64,000 nucleotides of DNA from Fasciola hepatica (GCA_948099385.1 CANUEZ040000140.1:2604001-2668000); one strand, 5' to 3'; shown: positions 10,983-22,625, counted from the first letter of the stretch. Numbers and translations: made by a program. The notes: a model not told the origin generated them from the sequence alone.

Positions 10983-11276
10983 TGACTACACTTGACATTA
11001 TCTTGAAAAACCCGCCCGTGTGCTGCACCTTATCATGTTTTCTATCTATGTGAGACATTTGAATTTGGCCTTGAACTGTTTCTGACCGTCGTGCTTGAAA
11101 CACTGAAATTTGAACCTTTGAGTTTTACTGCGAAGTCTATTTGGCCGCATACTTGGGGCTTGTTTATATTTGTGCCTTTTGTGAATTTCAATTTATTACC
11201 GTGGAAACTACGAATCCATCTTGTTCTGGTTTTGGGATTCGTTTGAATTGGCCACGCGCTGCTCGATTTGCGAGAA
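10983..11276 (+). repeat. 3' LTR of the nested BEL/Pao element
   Basis: Partner of 7274-7567 at a fixed offset of 3,709 bp. Beyond the first ~10 bases the two differ at only one position by eye. To its right, sequence changes at once (CCAACTTAC), marking re-entry into the interrupted Gypsy interior. Confidence 0.8.
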
Positions 11277-12381
11277 CCAACTTACATCTTGTGCGGACTA
11301 AGTGACAGATGTGAGCACGCATATTGCTGAGGGTCTCGAAAACCGTTAGGCATATAACCAGTTATAGTTCTAGGATGCAAAATACTGTATCCCACTTTAA
11401 CTCAGTTTGTGTGTAATGTATGTGAAATACAGAAAAATATATTCAGCCTATCTTCTGTCGTTAGGCGAAAAATGGAGGTTTTGAGAAATATGGCTATGAT
11501 CCTAACAGAAGAACCCGTTTGCAAAGGCTAGCTCGAGGGATAGGAGAGAAAAAGAGGGGAGAAGTAAGCTAGGGTTCTAAGGGTCAATGTTTTCCTCATG
11601 GGCTCGACCTTCAGATATGCTGGTGTTATTCACAGACAAGGGACTACCAACGTCGAGTTGTGATTTTAGGGTATGGCTAAACTGGGCTACTGATGCACAT
11701 TTGTCAACAATCAGAGGTAGCTTACTCCAAAGCTTTGGACAGTTGATAAGAAAGAAGTTGTGTCTTATTGCAAGCCCCGAACGTGAGACGGTCAGACTAA
11801 TGCACCTTTGGAGGGGAGGGTAAGGCGAGGGTGGGGGAAAACCGCATAGAGTTGGTAGAAGTGAATGCAGAGAAATGAATTAGACTAGTAAAAATAAGCC
11901 TAATTTTATTAATCACATTTACTCGTTTATGCATAAGTTTTCAACATATAAAAAGGTAAATTCCGGTTTCTTCACCAATACCCGCCTCATTTTTCTTGTA
12001 TCCATATTATAAGTGTCGTTTCAAGGTTGTACAACGGGCCGCTGTATAGACTTTTACAATTGATTTACCATGGCACTTATGACTAGCAAAGACCGAAAGC
12101 ACAATCCAAAACGGTCCGTTTTGACAAAACCCTAGTCATTTCTGAGATTTTTATTGATGACTCTTGAATCTGGCTTCATATGTCAGAGGCAGAACTTGGG
12201 ACAGAGAATCACAAGAGAGGGCGCTCGTCGCTTTTGAACTATTGTCAATCTTCCACTTGACGCTGCTAGCCAGATACGCTACGAAACTTTCCATGATTAC
12301 TCATATAAAGCAGCGAAAGAAGAGGTACCCTTTTGTCTCTTGCCGTCACAACCATCGAGACTTAAGAGGGTTATACAAGGA
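11277..12381. other. Unassigned interior of the Gypsy element between the nested insertion and gag
   Basis: No recognisable domain. It contains a 78-codon plus-strand open frame (11587-11823) with no motif and AT-rich stretches around 11880-12000. It lies where a Gypsy leader and gag N-terminus would be, so a decayed gag start is possible. Confidence 0.3.
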
Positions 12382-12384
12382 ACA

Positions 12385-12600
12385 GAGTTAGGTAGTGATA
12401 TATCCTGCGAAATACTGAGAGAAATTCAGCAGCTGGCAGGACAACTTCCAGAGGACAAGGCATCAAAGAGTCGTGGTTACAGCAATTACTAGTGGTGTCC
12501 AGGCAATGCTCGAGGTTTCTAGCAATCATAACTTCACAGAAGCCGCAAAACTGGGGGACGGTATTATGGAACGGCACCATCTACAACTTACTGCCGTGAC
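12385..12600 (+). pseudogene. Gypsy gag fragment
   Basis: From 12385 the plus strand reads ELGSDISCEILREIQQLAG and ends at a TAG near 12490. An overlapping frame continues with VQAMLEVSSNHNFTEAAKLGD. Together they match the helical gag segment of flatworm-type Gypsy elements (LGDxxPSxLLRxMQxLxG ... LPxxVxxxLxxxxxxxLxxLAxxAD). This is the capsid-like part of Gag. The shift at about 12475 destroys the reading frame, and the zinc knuckle is not visible. Confidence 0.6.
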
Positions 12601-12929
12601 AAACTCGAGCAGCCCCCAGATCACCGCTCCTACCGTAGGGATACGCGTCGAGGACACTCTGATATCTGCTTTCGAGCTGGTTTTCAGACGTTTTCCCAAT
12701 CCCACAGGGACCGGAAATTTTATCACAACCCTGACTGACTTGAACTTCTCAGAAGCCCTTCCCCCGACCGCCCCATTAGCTTATCTCGATCAACGTACTG
12801 TTGATATCACAAATGGTTCCGGGAGAAGGCCCGGTGTTGATAAGCCGATTGCACATTTCCAGAGGCCAAACAGAGGAACTAATATCCCGACGCGTTCTGA
12901 TGGCTAACGCGGTCGACAGCCACAGTAGC

Positions 12930-13030
12930 AGTAGTGTGTTGCATGCTCGAGGTTTAGTTTCCAATAACCTGTTCCTCATTGACATTGTTGCAGTCGTTAG
13001 CGCTTTTCCAAAGAAGTGGGTAAATCGGCA
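12930..13030 (+). pseudogene. Gypsy aspartic protease, active site lost
   Basis: In the open frame 12801-13145, the sequence RGLVSNNLFLIDIVAVVSAFP aligns with the Gypsy retropepsin core FLVDTGAxVSVxP. The Asp codon (12981-12983) is kept, but the following Thr-Gly is Ile-Val, so the DTG catalytic loop is gone. It lies between the gag remnant and RT, the expected place. Only the flap-proximal strand is recognisable. Confidence 0.55.
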
Positions 13031-13389
13031 TTTCCATCAACCCAAACAATTCGTGCCGCCAACGACGCTGCTGTGGCTACTTGCGGCCGAAATTTGCTTG
13101 CACTCATCTAGAGTCTACGATGCACCTTCTGCTGGATGTTTATAGTCGCAGTGGTCCCCTATCCCATGCAATGTATCGATTTCCCTGACCATTTAAACAT
13201 CCTGGTTGATGCATGACACAAGAGAGCCGTCGACCTACGGACGTCTCTTTTCGCAACCCGTTCATATTATTCCGGGAATCGCATCACGTCCCTTTACATC
13301 AAAACTTAAGCCGAACACTCCTAAGCAGAACTCCTCTCGGCTTACCCGGCATTGCTGAGGCTATTTGGACCCCACCCCGCCGTGACCAC

Positions 13390-14075
13390 CAACGTCACCC
13401 ACCATATTTTCACTAGGAAACCCCCAGCCTCTATCAGACTCCGTCGCTTGGCACTGGACGTGCTCCGCGTAGCACAGGTCGAGTTCAAACACACGATGGA
13501 ATTAGGCAAGTTATGCCTGTTCAGCAGCCTTTTGGCCTTGCCCCTTCATGTGGCTCTCAAAAGTAATGGCGGCCGAAGTCCCGGCGGCGACTACAGGGCT
13601 TTCAACCAAGCTACTATTTTAGACAGGTGCCCCATCCCACATGTCCAAGTTCTAGCTGCCCCCATACATGGTTACTCTGTTTTCAACCCAATCGACCTAG
13701 ACAGAGCCAACCATCAAATACCTGTAACCAAGGATGACACCCCTGAAAATGCCGTCACATCTCCACTCGGACTAGTCGAGCTTTTTGAACATGCTTTTTA
13801 GGCTAAGCTAAGCGGCCTAAACCTTTCACAAGTTTATGCTCGAAGCAACATGCGGTATGAAAAACGTCTACGACATTTTGGTGGCAAGTTCTTCAGAAAA
13901 ATAACATATAGCACAGATGCGCGCCCTTTTGAGCTCTTTCGCCAACACGGTGTAACCACTAATCCTAACAAAAGCGAATTAGGTAGGACAACCATCACAT
14001 TCCTAGGTCACGAAATCTCGGCGCGGGGCGAACAGTCCTTGCCTGAAAAGTTGGCGGCAATTCCTGACTAACCTG
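13390..14075 (+). pseudogene. Gypsy reverse transcriptase, YxDD broken
   Basis: The frame 13352-13801 carries HHIFTRKPP (family HHIxTxGPP just before RT), GGDYRAFNQATILDRCPIPH, then GYSVFNPIDLDRANHQIPV, which holds the first catalytic Asp in IDL, and DDTPENAVTSPLGLVE. After a stop and frame change, 13859 onward reads NVYDILVASSSEK. The canonical Y-x-D-D has collapsed to Y-D by loss of codons, so polymerase activity is lost. A third frame (to 14071) gives FELFRQHGVTTNPNKSELG and ITFLGHEIS, the RT thumb. At least two frameshifts occur in 700 bp. Confidence 0.85.
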
Positions 14076-14439
14076 AGCCTCATTATTAACAGCAGCCGGG
14101 CCAATTTTCTGGCTTGGTTACCTTTTATCGCCGGTTAATCCCTCACGGCGCAGGAATAATACAACCTCCAACAGACCATTTACGGGAAAGTAGCGGAAAT
14201 TCATCATTCCCGACACGGTACAAATAGCGTTCAGTTCGGTCAAAGAAGCAATCGCCAACATAAAACTCCTTTCACACCCCGATTCTTCCGCTCCCCTGGC
14301 ATTAGAGGCAGATGCTCCGGCCACGGCTGTTGGAGCAACGTTGCATCAATTCTTCCGTAATTCAGCGCCGACCATAGTTTTCTTTCTGAAGACCGTCTAA
14401 TCAGCGGAATCCCGATAAAGTACTTTTGTAGAGGACTTC

Positions 14440-14670
14440 GGTCAGCTCATCTAGGCACCCGACACTTCCAGCTCGCACCCGACGGCCAGACGTTCACCGT
14501 GTTCACAGATCATAAACCACTGGCGTACGCTCTCCCGCCAGCTTCTGATCGATATTCGCCACGCGAGACTCTCCGCCCAACTTATGTTCCGCAATTTACG
14601 ATTAACGTTCGACACACCGTTGGGGCACACAATCACGTAGCAGAAGCACCCCCACGCGTCCACGATATCG
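14440..14670 (+). pseudogene. Gypsy RNase H fragment
   Basis: VFTDHKPLAYAL near 14490-14530 is the signature TDHKPL block of Gypsy RNase H, the subdomain that degrades the RNA strand of the hybrid. It is followed by the connection toward integrase, FTINVRHTVGAHNHVAEA (family: I.H..G..N.VADALSR; the ADALSR end reads AEAPPR). The 5' half of the domain (14080-14430) is in other frames and full of stops, although the sense strand can be followed weakly. Confidence 0.75.
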
Positions 14671-14859
14671 ACGGCCCACTACGCATGGGCATAAACCTAA
14701 ACGCAATCGCCGCAGTCCAAACAACAGATCCCGGGGTCGAGCAACTCAGAAACAGGAGCTCCATGCATCTAGTGCCGGCAACCGTTCCAACTTCGGGCGT
14801 AAATATTATTTGCGATGTGTCTAAGGGTCCATCCCGAACACTGGTTCCTGCAGGTTTTC

Positions 14860-15440
14860 GCCGGCAAGATTTAATCGGCCTCCACAACTTATCGCATCCA
14901 GGGATAACCACCTCAGCGAAACTGGTCACCGGGCGATTCGTCTGGCCTTGCGTCATACGTAACGTACGTCTTTTGGCCCGCGCTTGTCTTCAAAGTCAAA
15001 GCCTTAAAATACATTGTCACACTTGATCTACGTTAGGCGCATTCTGTGAGCCAGAAGCAAGCTTTCACCATGTGCATGCGGAACTCGTGGGGCCCCTTCT
15101 ACCATCCAAATGCTGCATCTACATCCTCACTCGCGTTGATCGTTTCACTTGCTGGCCACCGGCCGAACCTCTTCCCCGTCCTACCCCAGAGGAAGCTGCG
15201 AAAGCTTTTCTAACTGGTTGGGTAAGTCAGTTCGAGTGCCCTGATATCGTGGTCACTGACCGCGGTTCTCATTTTGACGGTGCCTTTCACGAGCTACTGA
15301 ATGCAGTCGGTTGCAGACATAAAAAGACGACGGCATTTCATCCTCGGGCCAATGGCCTCGTGGAGCGGTTCCATCGCCGACTGCAAGCTGCCTTTCGTGT
15401 TCACGATAACCCTTTGTGGAGTGGAATTCTCACCGATGGT
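14860..15440 (+). pseudogene. Gypsy integrase, zinc-binding and catalytic core
   Basis: The HHCC domain (14878-15020) has LHNLSHPGI and RFVWPCV, but its Cys pair reads CLQS instead of CLQC, so one zinc ligand is lost. After a stop at 15026 the catalytic core runs in frame 15072-15458. HVHAELVGPLLPS has Glu (15081-15083) at the place of the first catalytic Asp. VVTDRGSHFDGAF keeps the second Asp (15258-15260), and HPRANGLVERFHR keeps the catalytic Glu. The enzyme would insert element cDNA. With D1 changed and HHCC damaged it should be inactive. Confidence 0.85.
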
Positions 15441-15596
15441 TCTCTTGGGACTGGGTAACACCGCTGAAGCTGACTTGGGTGCTTCGTCGGCTGAACTTGT
15501 TTACGGTTGCAAATTACGACTTCTAGGTAAGTTGGATTCTCCATTACCACATGTGCGTTTTAATCAGGTGGTTACGCAAAACGGCTGTCACACCAG

Positions 15597-15875
15597 ATGC
15601 GGTTGATAATGATCACACCACCAGGCGAACAAACTCCCAGCGCATACATACCTATCACTCTAGCGACCGCCAGCTGTATGTTTATTCGAATGGGTACAGC
15701 GCGGTCGCGCCTACGAGCCGCTTACTCTGGCCCGTTCCTCGTCGTTCAGCAAAAGGAAAATGAATGCGCGGTATACGTCAAAGGCAGGAAGGAGACCATC
15801 AGCATAGGCCGCCCTAAACCGGCACTATTCGAGGTAGAACCCGACCCGAACAACCAGCCCAAATCTCGCGTCTAG
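15597..15875 (+). pseudogene. Gypsy integrase C-terminal domain
   Basis: An open frame of 92 codons with the pattern AYSGPFLVVQQ ... VKGRKETISIGRPKPALFE. This matches the GPF/Y module that ends many Ty3/Gypsy integrases (family: PYxGPYxV ... INGRxxTVSIDRLKPA). It lies in a different frame from the catalytic core. A basic tail rich in Arg can be followed to about 16020, where the 3' LTR starts, so pol ended close to the LTR. Confidence 0.7.
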
Positions 15876-16024
15876 CACACAAATTCCCCTTCGTCGTCTT
15901 GAGTCAGAACCTGGTACTACCACTAAGGACTACCCATTACCTGTTGTAACACCAAATTACACGGAAGAAACGACTGCACCCATCAGCAGGAGAAATCGAC
16001 GAGACCACCAGCGGCGACGGCCAA

Positions 16025-16885
16025 GGAGGTTTTCCTGATTTTAAAACGCATATATTTAACGTCACTCTTCATATTTCACTTGTACATAATATAGTTATGT
16101 ATGAAGGCAGAAACAGGGAGTTTATCACGACAGGGTCAGCGGCAGCCCGCATTGTGCCGGTATGTCCCTCTCAGTCGAATATCCGTCCGCGCCCGAGGCG
16201 CAGTTTCCTTGTGTTTCTTGCCTTCCATCTGGTCTCGTTCGACGAAACCACGTGAACATTCAAGATCATGCATGGCTCAAGAACAAAGCTCATTGATTCG
16301 AGACTAGACTCATTTGACGCTAGACGCTGGCTCGGTTACGAAGGCTATAGCAACCGCAGGCAAACGGGACTTTAGTGTATGCAGAAAAAGACGAAATCCA
16401 CAATTTCATCCCCAATGCAAAGTCGAAAGCGAGATTTATCAAGATCGGATTTAATGTTGAGGAGGAAGAAATTTTGCGATCGACGCATGGAGACAAGTGT
16501 GATCTATGGAGAAGGATTTGTGCTGTCTTCAGTGTCGTGTTAGATGGCCATGGAAAGCATGGAAAACGTCTTTGTCCACTGAAGCCGAAGTACCCATCAC
16601 GGGTAGAAGCCAAGCGGTGTCGACCTTCCAGGGGGAGACCCCTGCAGTGCTACCGATACGACACGTGGCTACAAGGACTACCAAGTTCGTTTATCTGAAC
16701 AATTACCGAATTTGATGGCGCAACTTGTTCTGCCTGGATACACAGTCAGAACACCCTCGCGGTCCTCCAATACACACGTTATCTCGACTCAGCTTTTTGA
16801 GTTCTGCTCTTCTGCGCGCTGCCAATTATGTTCGTTATCGTTCCACGAGCCAAGGAACGAGGGCTATAGACTCTATACGTGATCA
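16025..16885 (+). repeat. 3' long terminal repeat of the Gypsy element
   Basis: Partner of 4510-5370 with offset 11,515. The first ~735 bp differ from the left copy at one base by eye (near 16378); six further differences lie in the last ~125 bp. It directly follows the integrase C-terminus and its basic tail. The right boundary is set at GATCA (16881-16885), where alignment to the left copy begins to fray. Confidence 0.75.
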
Positions 16886-17052
16886 AGTCCTGTCTCATCT
16901 TAGGAGAATCCTGAAACCTTCGAAACCTGCACTTCCACTTGTCATGCAGATGTTAGTCACCCTATATTCAGCTGTCCTAATAAAGAGGAAGAGTGGACAC
17001 TCTAGAAGGCAGCAACGAGGCGCGGATGAAAGATAAATGAAAGGGATGAAAT

Positions 17053-17173
17053 GAGCGAAAAATGGAAACAATAGAAGAGGAAGCAGAAGAAGATGAAGAA
17101 AGAAAAGCGGATGGGGGAGAATAGAAGCAGAAAGATGAAGAAGAATATGGGAAGAGAAGAAATCGGGATGGAA
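17053..17173 (+). repeat. Purine-rich GAA/GA low-complexity tract
   Basis: About 120 bp made almost entirely of A and G with recurrent GAAGAA and AGAAGA units, interrupted by occasional T. The minus-strand frames are Ser/Phe-rich by composition and are not genes. Confidence 0.8.
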
Positions 17174-17619
17174 GCATTATTAATACTATCCGCTGTCACA
17201 CTGGCACTCGGAGATTACTTGTGCCCACGCAAGGCCCAACTTCTTTATAAAATCGATGGCAGTATCTGCTGCCACAACATCTGGAGGGATTTTACAGCGG
17301 TCGCTTAGACTCCCTGTGAATGTCACGGCTCTGAGGGCGTCTTAAGAGGAATAAGTGCTCGAAGTTTACAAAGAAGCAGCGGAGTGGGAATGCAGTAAAC
17401 GACACCCTTTGCACTTTTGTTTTTTAAATGATAAGGAATTATGGGAGGAGACCACGGTAGGAGTCTAACTTCTTCTTGAAGATACGGTTATTCTGCAAGA
17501 AGAAATATCATCCGGAAGAGCGCTGCACGGGGTAATACCCCGTTTGCTAGAAGAGTTAATCCGTAGAAAGGTACGTTATCTCGGTTTAAAATACTTTTTG
17601 CTACAAACACAGAGAAAAC

Positions 17620-19600
17620 AGGCTGGACAAGCGGAGTTTGAGCACTTTTTGGCTTGATTCATAAAGGCAAAACACTAGAAATAGATCACTTTTTATGCAT
17701 CTCAAGTTGGGGGAGAGAGGCTGGGTGGTAAGAGCCGGACGGGATGAGGTTGATGGGACAGACCATATACTGCTTTGGTGGAGGCCATCTGAATACATTC
17801 TATGGTCTCCAGATCCCGGACAAGACCAAAGCGCACTATCCTGCTGCCGTGCTCCAGCAGAATTCAGATGTAGGTAACAGAAATTATAAGGAAATCATCC
17901 CCAGAAATGCTCGGGAAGGACCTTGGAGTCACATCAAGGACCCAGGAGGCAGAACTGCCCGAAAGTTGGTGATGAGCGGTGAAGGGCAGGTAACAATCTA
18001 ATCAGAGACCCTGCTTGGTGTGTCCAGCAACCCTTGGCGTTGTGTTTGCCCCGTTAATGGAGAGAGTGCGGCCATTCTTTCAGCCAAAATAGGTGCCCAC
18101 CATTAGTCCCACTTAACTGGGAAGTTCCAACACTCGGACCAGATTTTTGTTCCATCGGTTGCAATTGGCAGGTTGTCAACTCTTGAACTCCAGAGGGTTA
18201 CATCGACTTCGCGCATGGCATCGTTCACACGAAGGGCTGTTGGAATACCATTTGCGTAAACCAAGAGCGGAATAGGACCTTAGACCGGTCCTTGTGGGAC
18301 CTCATAAGTTACTGAGGAAGGTTGAGGAAAAAACATTCCTCGTCCTAACTACAAAGGTGCGGTTGGTGAGAAGGCCGTGTAAGATGTACAACATGCAGCC
18401 TGCTTTCCCAAATGTTTGCATTGGTAACACAGCTGAAAAAGGGATGCCTAAGGTTCTACTAATGTGTCCGCTATCTCCTTGAGAATGCGGCGCGGACTGA
18501 GCCAGGGCTCACAGAGCAATACTGGTTGGGCCGAAGGAAGCCCTGTGCAACTGAACCAATGGGATTAGTGATATGGCCAGGGGTAGTGAGCAAAAATATC
18601 GGGTACATGGTGGGGTGGCATAATTTAGGCATGGAGCTAAAAACTTCACTTAGACGGGAGTCAAAGGCCTCAGCCATTTGGCTTGGAAGCCGACATGATC
18701 GCAGAAAGCAGGCGGCGTCGGAGTTCTGTCCTTAAGACGACGCATGTGCCGAAGAAAAAATGCCGTTCTGGTCTTTGCTGGAGCAAGTACATACCGTTGG
18801 TCTGCTTTTTGATGAGACTTAATCTTTTCTCTGCTTTTGTTAAAGACAATCCGGAAGTTTTCTGCATCATACGCAAGGTCTGTGGCCTTATATCTGACGA
18901 AGAGTCGCACAAGCTCGTCTAGAATGTGCCTGATGGGGCGAGGGAGGGGCTGTTTACCGGTCTGTGGAGGACGAATTCTGGAGGCAAATAGCCTATCAGC
19001 TAAGAAGATCAACTCCAAGAGATCCTCCGCCATCTCATCAACAGATTGACCTTGGTTGGTTGAGTTTAGCTGGGAGCGGAGGAACGCAGAATATGGGTCA
19101 GAATCGGCCCTTTGGAAGGATCTGAAAATTTTTAACTTTTGAGGGAGGAGGAGGCCACTCCACAATATGATCGAACCCCATAGGAATGTGATCACTTTTA
19201 CCTAGAGGTGGCAGGTAGCGCAGTACTTCTATTCAGAAAATTTCGTCAGTGATGACCAGATCTGGTACTGATGGGGCATGTCGGGTGCGATACCCGGTGG
19301 GATGTTTCACGTTCTGTACCTACGAGTTCTTCGGAACGAGGCCCTGAAGGGGCTCACCGAAGATAACCTCAAGTGCATCGGCTCCTTGCCATTTGATGCC
19401 AAGTGAAATCAACTTAGCAGCGCCCAGCAGACGGAGGAAGTCCGCGTAGCTTTTCAGCGAGCCTAGTAAGTCTATAAGACCCAGGCCACTAGCAGAATTG
19501 CAAGCTGGAGGGAAATAGACCACACCAAGCGGCAGGGTGTGTGTTCTAGAGAGGGTGAAGGCAACTGGATGGACGAAGATCACCCCTAACTTACTTAGAA
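17620..19600 (-). pseudogene. Degenerate LINE (endonuclease end, linker, RT), copy 3
   Basis: Minus strand. Frame 19583-19320 holds an endonuclease part with IKWQGADALE, next to the expected DFNxPxIDW box, here decayed to LISLGIKW. About 19310-19180 reads RTRHAPSVPDLVIT and LPPLGKSDHIPMGFDHI, with the catalytic SDH intact. The 181-codon frame 19195-18650 is the linker (DEMAEDLLELIFLAD, DELVRLFVRY, AENFRIVFNKSREKI). The RT follows: VPQGPV at about 18300 (family GVPQGSVLGP, with a stop after V), then LVYANGIPTAL. The FADD box is missing, replaced by NDAMREVDVTLWS. Later, ETIECIQMASTKAVYGLS at about 17790-17700 matches the RT C-terminal VQRxxTKxVxGLS. The order is complete for ORF2, but with many shifts. 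Confidence 0.8.
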
Positions 19601-22399
19601 CGCTGCTTATTTCTTAAGCTAGACCCCTTATGGCTTTGCCGCATGATTCTGAACCTGATATTTTTGTATAACATCCTTCACATCCGGAAACAGTTTTAAT
19701 CCATTGCACTTTGCGCCTGTTTCTAGCTACCCGTTGCTTCCTAGAATTAATATTCTTTCAACCCCCATTTCCAACACTAGTTTGCGTTCACAATTCTCCA
19801 TCACAGTGTACTCTAACTTATGGACTAAACTACCGTTGTACACACAAAGTTTTACTTTCAGCAATCTGTTTAGAAGTGCGCTGAATAGATTCCTCACGGT
19901 TACCCGAACCTTACAACTCCTCGATGTAGACACACCCGATGACTCAGCCTATAGGAAGGACCTAAACTTTTCAATCGTGTAGAAACCGGCGGTCCTTCAC
20001 AGATTAACCTGGATAAAGGTTCTTAGCTTTTCTGCCTTCTGCAATCAAAAAGCTAGTCCCAGGGAATCACCGTTTAATAATGTTGCCTCTTCGTATCGAT
20101 TCCCATTCATCCTCAGCTGGAAGCATCCCAGGCTGCTTTTCTCTGCTTGTTCTCTTTTTCCAGACCCTCATTCGTGCACACATTTCTCTTGATGACCTTT
20201 GTTACTCTGCAGACCAAACCGGTCACTAACTTGGCCTATGCATCTAACTGGCCGTCGGCTGTTCGTATGCAACCCAAACGATGCTCCCTTGACTACATTC
20301 CGGGATCCCCCGGTGCCTGGTCTCGGACTACCTGATACCTACGGCCGTTTGGCCCTACCAAGAAAACTCATGTGAATCCCAGCGGTGCCGGGCGCGGTCA
20401 GATCCACCGCCTTGGCCGGCGCACCTCGGGCCTACAGGCCGTCCAGAACGATGTGTGGGAGCAGCTAGGCTGGCGGTAGCAACTCGTCACCAGAAGGGCT
20501 TTTCAGATTGGGTATCCAGGGCACGGCCAGCCTCACCCACTAGCACCAGTTGCGGATTGGAAACCAACTTTCCCTGTATCACTTTGATGCCACCCATTGC
20601 CTCGTCCAACGTTCCTGAACAAGATTTACCATAAACCCGGTCAAGCTCCAGATCAACGTATGCACATACACTCGCTCCGCTCAGAAAAGTACCCTACCAT
20701 TTGCTACTACTGACCTTTGTCTCCATTAACTTGCCTTCTCTATGTCTGAAGTGATCCTCTGTTCGCTTTCAGTCTACCCCTCCAGCTACCGGACTCTGTA
20801 CCCCGAGAGGTGAACCGGCTTCCCCGTTTAGATATCTTTGTTAAGAACACCGCAGTACCTGACATACTGTCGAACAAACCATTCATCCGCTCGGTAACTT
20901 GTATGTCACCACCCCATTTGTCCAAGCAAAAACGTCATTTAAAGATTCGTTTCTCACCTGCCAACAATACGGCAAAACACGAAATGGTCCTCCTCGAAGC
21001 GTTTCTCCTTCTTTCCGTTGCATCCTCTCTCATTCAGCCATTTGCATTTTCATGACAGTTGCATTGGCAATAAAGATCCACAATCCAGGACATAAATAGT
21101 TTGACCGCCTCCTCGGCTTTCCAAGTCAGACATAGGCGTATCCAATTGCTCAATCACCTGCACTTCCTGAGAGCTGTTTATAAGGGCTGTTTTTGTACTA
21201 CCGTCTCAGTCTACTGTATGCTTACCATCCGCATTCATTTTGTTACCAATTTTAGATGCTCCCATGCTATTCTCCAGCAAACCCCGACAGATCCATAATT
21301 GTATCACATTTCACTCATCTATAAACTACTGCCGCTGTTCCACCAAAATGTCATGGTCGGCCACCTGCACCACAGTCTACTGAGTGCTGTTCCTACAACT
21401 TCAGCCAAAAATCAACCACTCGTAATTTAGGCTGCTGTTAACCTTTCCCCCCCCCTTAACGTATCAGGTTGGACTATCTTCAATTTACCCGGCCACACAA
21501 TTATCTGCGCTTTTTGAAGGTTCCAGTGATTCCAGTTGATTCCGTCAGACATTGAACATATATGCTGCTAATATGCCCACTTCGTGGTAGATTTATGTGC
21601 TCCATCCGTCAGTCTTGGAGTCACTCCCGATAAACCAATATTTGAACACGATTTCACCCGCCTATTACTTACTGCCATTCTTCCATTAGTTCTCCACGAC
21701 TGGGCATCATTAAAAAAGACCGCTGCGAATGCAATTTCTGTAAATCTTTGCTGGAAATTAACTATGCTTATGCCAAGTTGTTGGCCTTCCGGTTGTTTCC
21801 TAAATGCCCTACGTCAGAATTTTATCAGCACATCCAGTTAAGCGGTCGTCTACATGTTTTGACAGTACTTTTACGCACCACCCCCCATATGACCTCATTA
21901 AGTCACCGTATATCAACTCCTCTGTCCTCCTTGTTGCCATCTTGTGTTCATCAAGTAACCTAAAAGGAACCCCTTATTTAAATCATATTTCACGCACTGG
22001 TCAACTTTTGTCACTGAGCCCCACCAAATTTTCAGGCTCGATCGTCTACATGCACCCCTTCATGAGTGCATCCTTGACAACCTCTTCATGAATAGTAGGT
22101 GCTACTTCACTGGCAAACAGGACTGTGTTTCATTTACGCTATTCTCATCATCAGAGGACACCTCTCAACTCCTACAGTATTTTATTTCTGCTTTTTTCCA
22201 GGTCATTTGAGGTACTGGTTCAAGTGCACGCCTGTCATCACCAACAATTCTTCAGCTTTTCGTCAATGCTTTTTCGAAGGTATTTTGTCAGTTTACTCAG
22301 CCCTGCGACTTTACATCGATGCTGTATGAAATACTGCGAGCCTTTACTCCATCCTCGCTTTACTTCTTCACGTACCTCGACCGAAGAGCCCACTTCTCT
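19600..22399. other. Unassigned, pyrimidine-rich plus strand
   Basis: 2.8 kb with only short open frames and no motif I can name. Cytosine- and thymine-rich on the plus strand, with a run of nine C at 21447-21455 and a GC-rich patch at about 20370-20460. Because a LINE-type 3' tail lies at its right end (22577-22622, plus), part of it is likely the body of a decayed plus-strand LINE or non-autonomous relative. Confidence 0.3.
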
Positions 22400-22625
22400 C
22401 ATACTGGGCGATGTGTTTTCACCTGAACTCCGAACTCAAATTTGCCGGGCATTCATTCATGGGACCACTAAAACCAACACACTTTTGCTGCATATACCCC
22501 ATTGGATATCCGAGGATCCTTTTTGTGATCTCACTTGTACCGTATCATCATGCAATCAAGGTTGCTTCGGGTGTCCCCGAAATAAACTATGATTATTTTT
22601 ACTGTTATCATTATTATCATAGACC
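22400..22625 (+). repeat. LINE-type 3' tail, plus orientation
   Basis: The sequence CCCCGAAATAAACTAT followed by an ATT-rich run (22577-22622) matches, in wording and position, tails at 30498-30533, 37691-37725 and 60365-60396. Simple-repeat 3' tails are a known feature of CR1-like and related non-LTR elements. The upstream 150 bp would be the 3' UTR. It faces an oppositely oriented tail 40 bp away. Confidence 0.55.

Larger units (their letters stand above)
7274..11276 (+). mobile_element. BEL/Pao-type LTR retrotransposon derivative lacking RT (nested)
   Basis: Direct repeats 7274-7567 and 10983-11276 (offset 3,709) enclose gag, a CCHC-type knuckle, an aspartic protease of the BEL/Pao type and a short pol linker, all on the plus strand. 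No RT, RNase H or integrase is readable; about 1 kb of unassigned DNA follows the linker to the right LTR. At 4.0 kb it is well short of an autonomous BEL element (commonly above 5 kb), so it is an internally deleted, non-autonomous copy. It lies within the Gypsy element and so inserted after it. The LTR pair differs at about three positions, all near the 5' edge. Confidence 0.75.
4510..16885 (+). mobile_element. Ty3/Gypsy-type LTR retrotransposon, degenerate, with nested BEL/Pao insertion
   Basis: Two near-identical direct repeats (4510-5370 and 16025-16885) bracket a plus-strand gag-protease-RT-RNase H-integrase remnant at 12.38-15.88 kb. That order, with integrase after RNase H, is the Ty3/Gypsy order. 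The pol end lies about 150 bp before the downstream repeat, as expected of an LTR element. A second LTR element (7274-11276) sits inside the 5' part. About 3 kb besides that insertion separates the 5' repeat from gag, which is long for a leader and suggests further insertions. No convincing target-site duplication was found: flanks are GCCAA before the left repeat and AGTCC after the right. Every domain has frameshifts or stops. Confidence 0.75.

Noticed and set aside
17700..18001. KDLGVTS on the plus strand (about 17920) as a second LINE RT in the opposite direction
   Set aside because: A single short motif inside a region whose minus-strand reading has several ordered RT blocks; probably coincidence.
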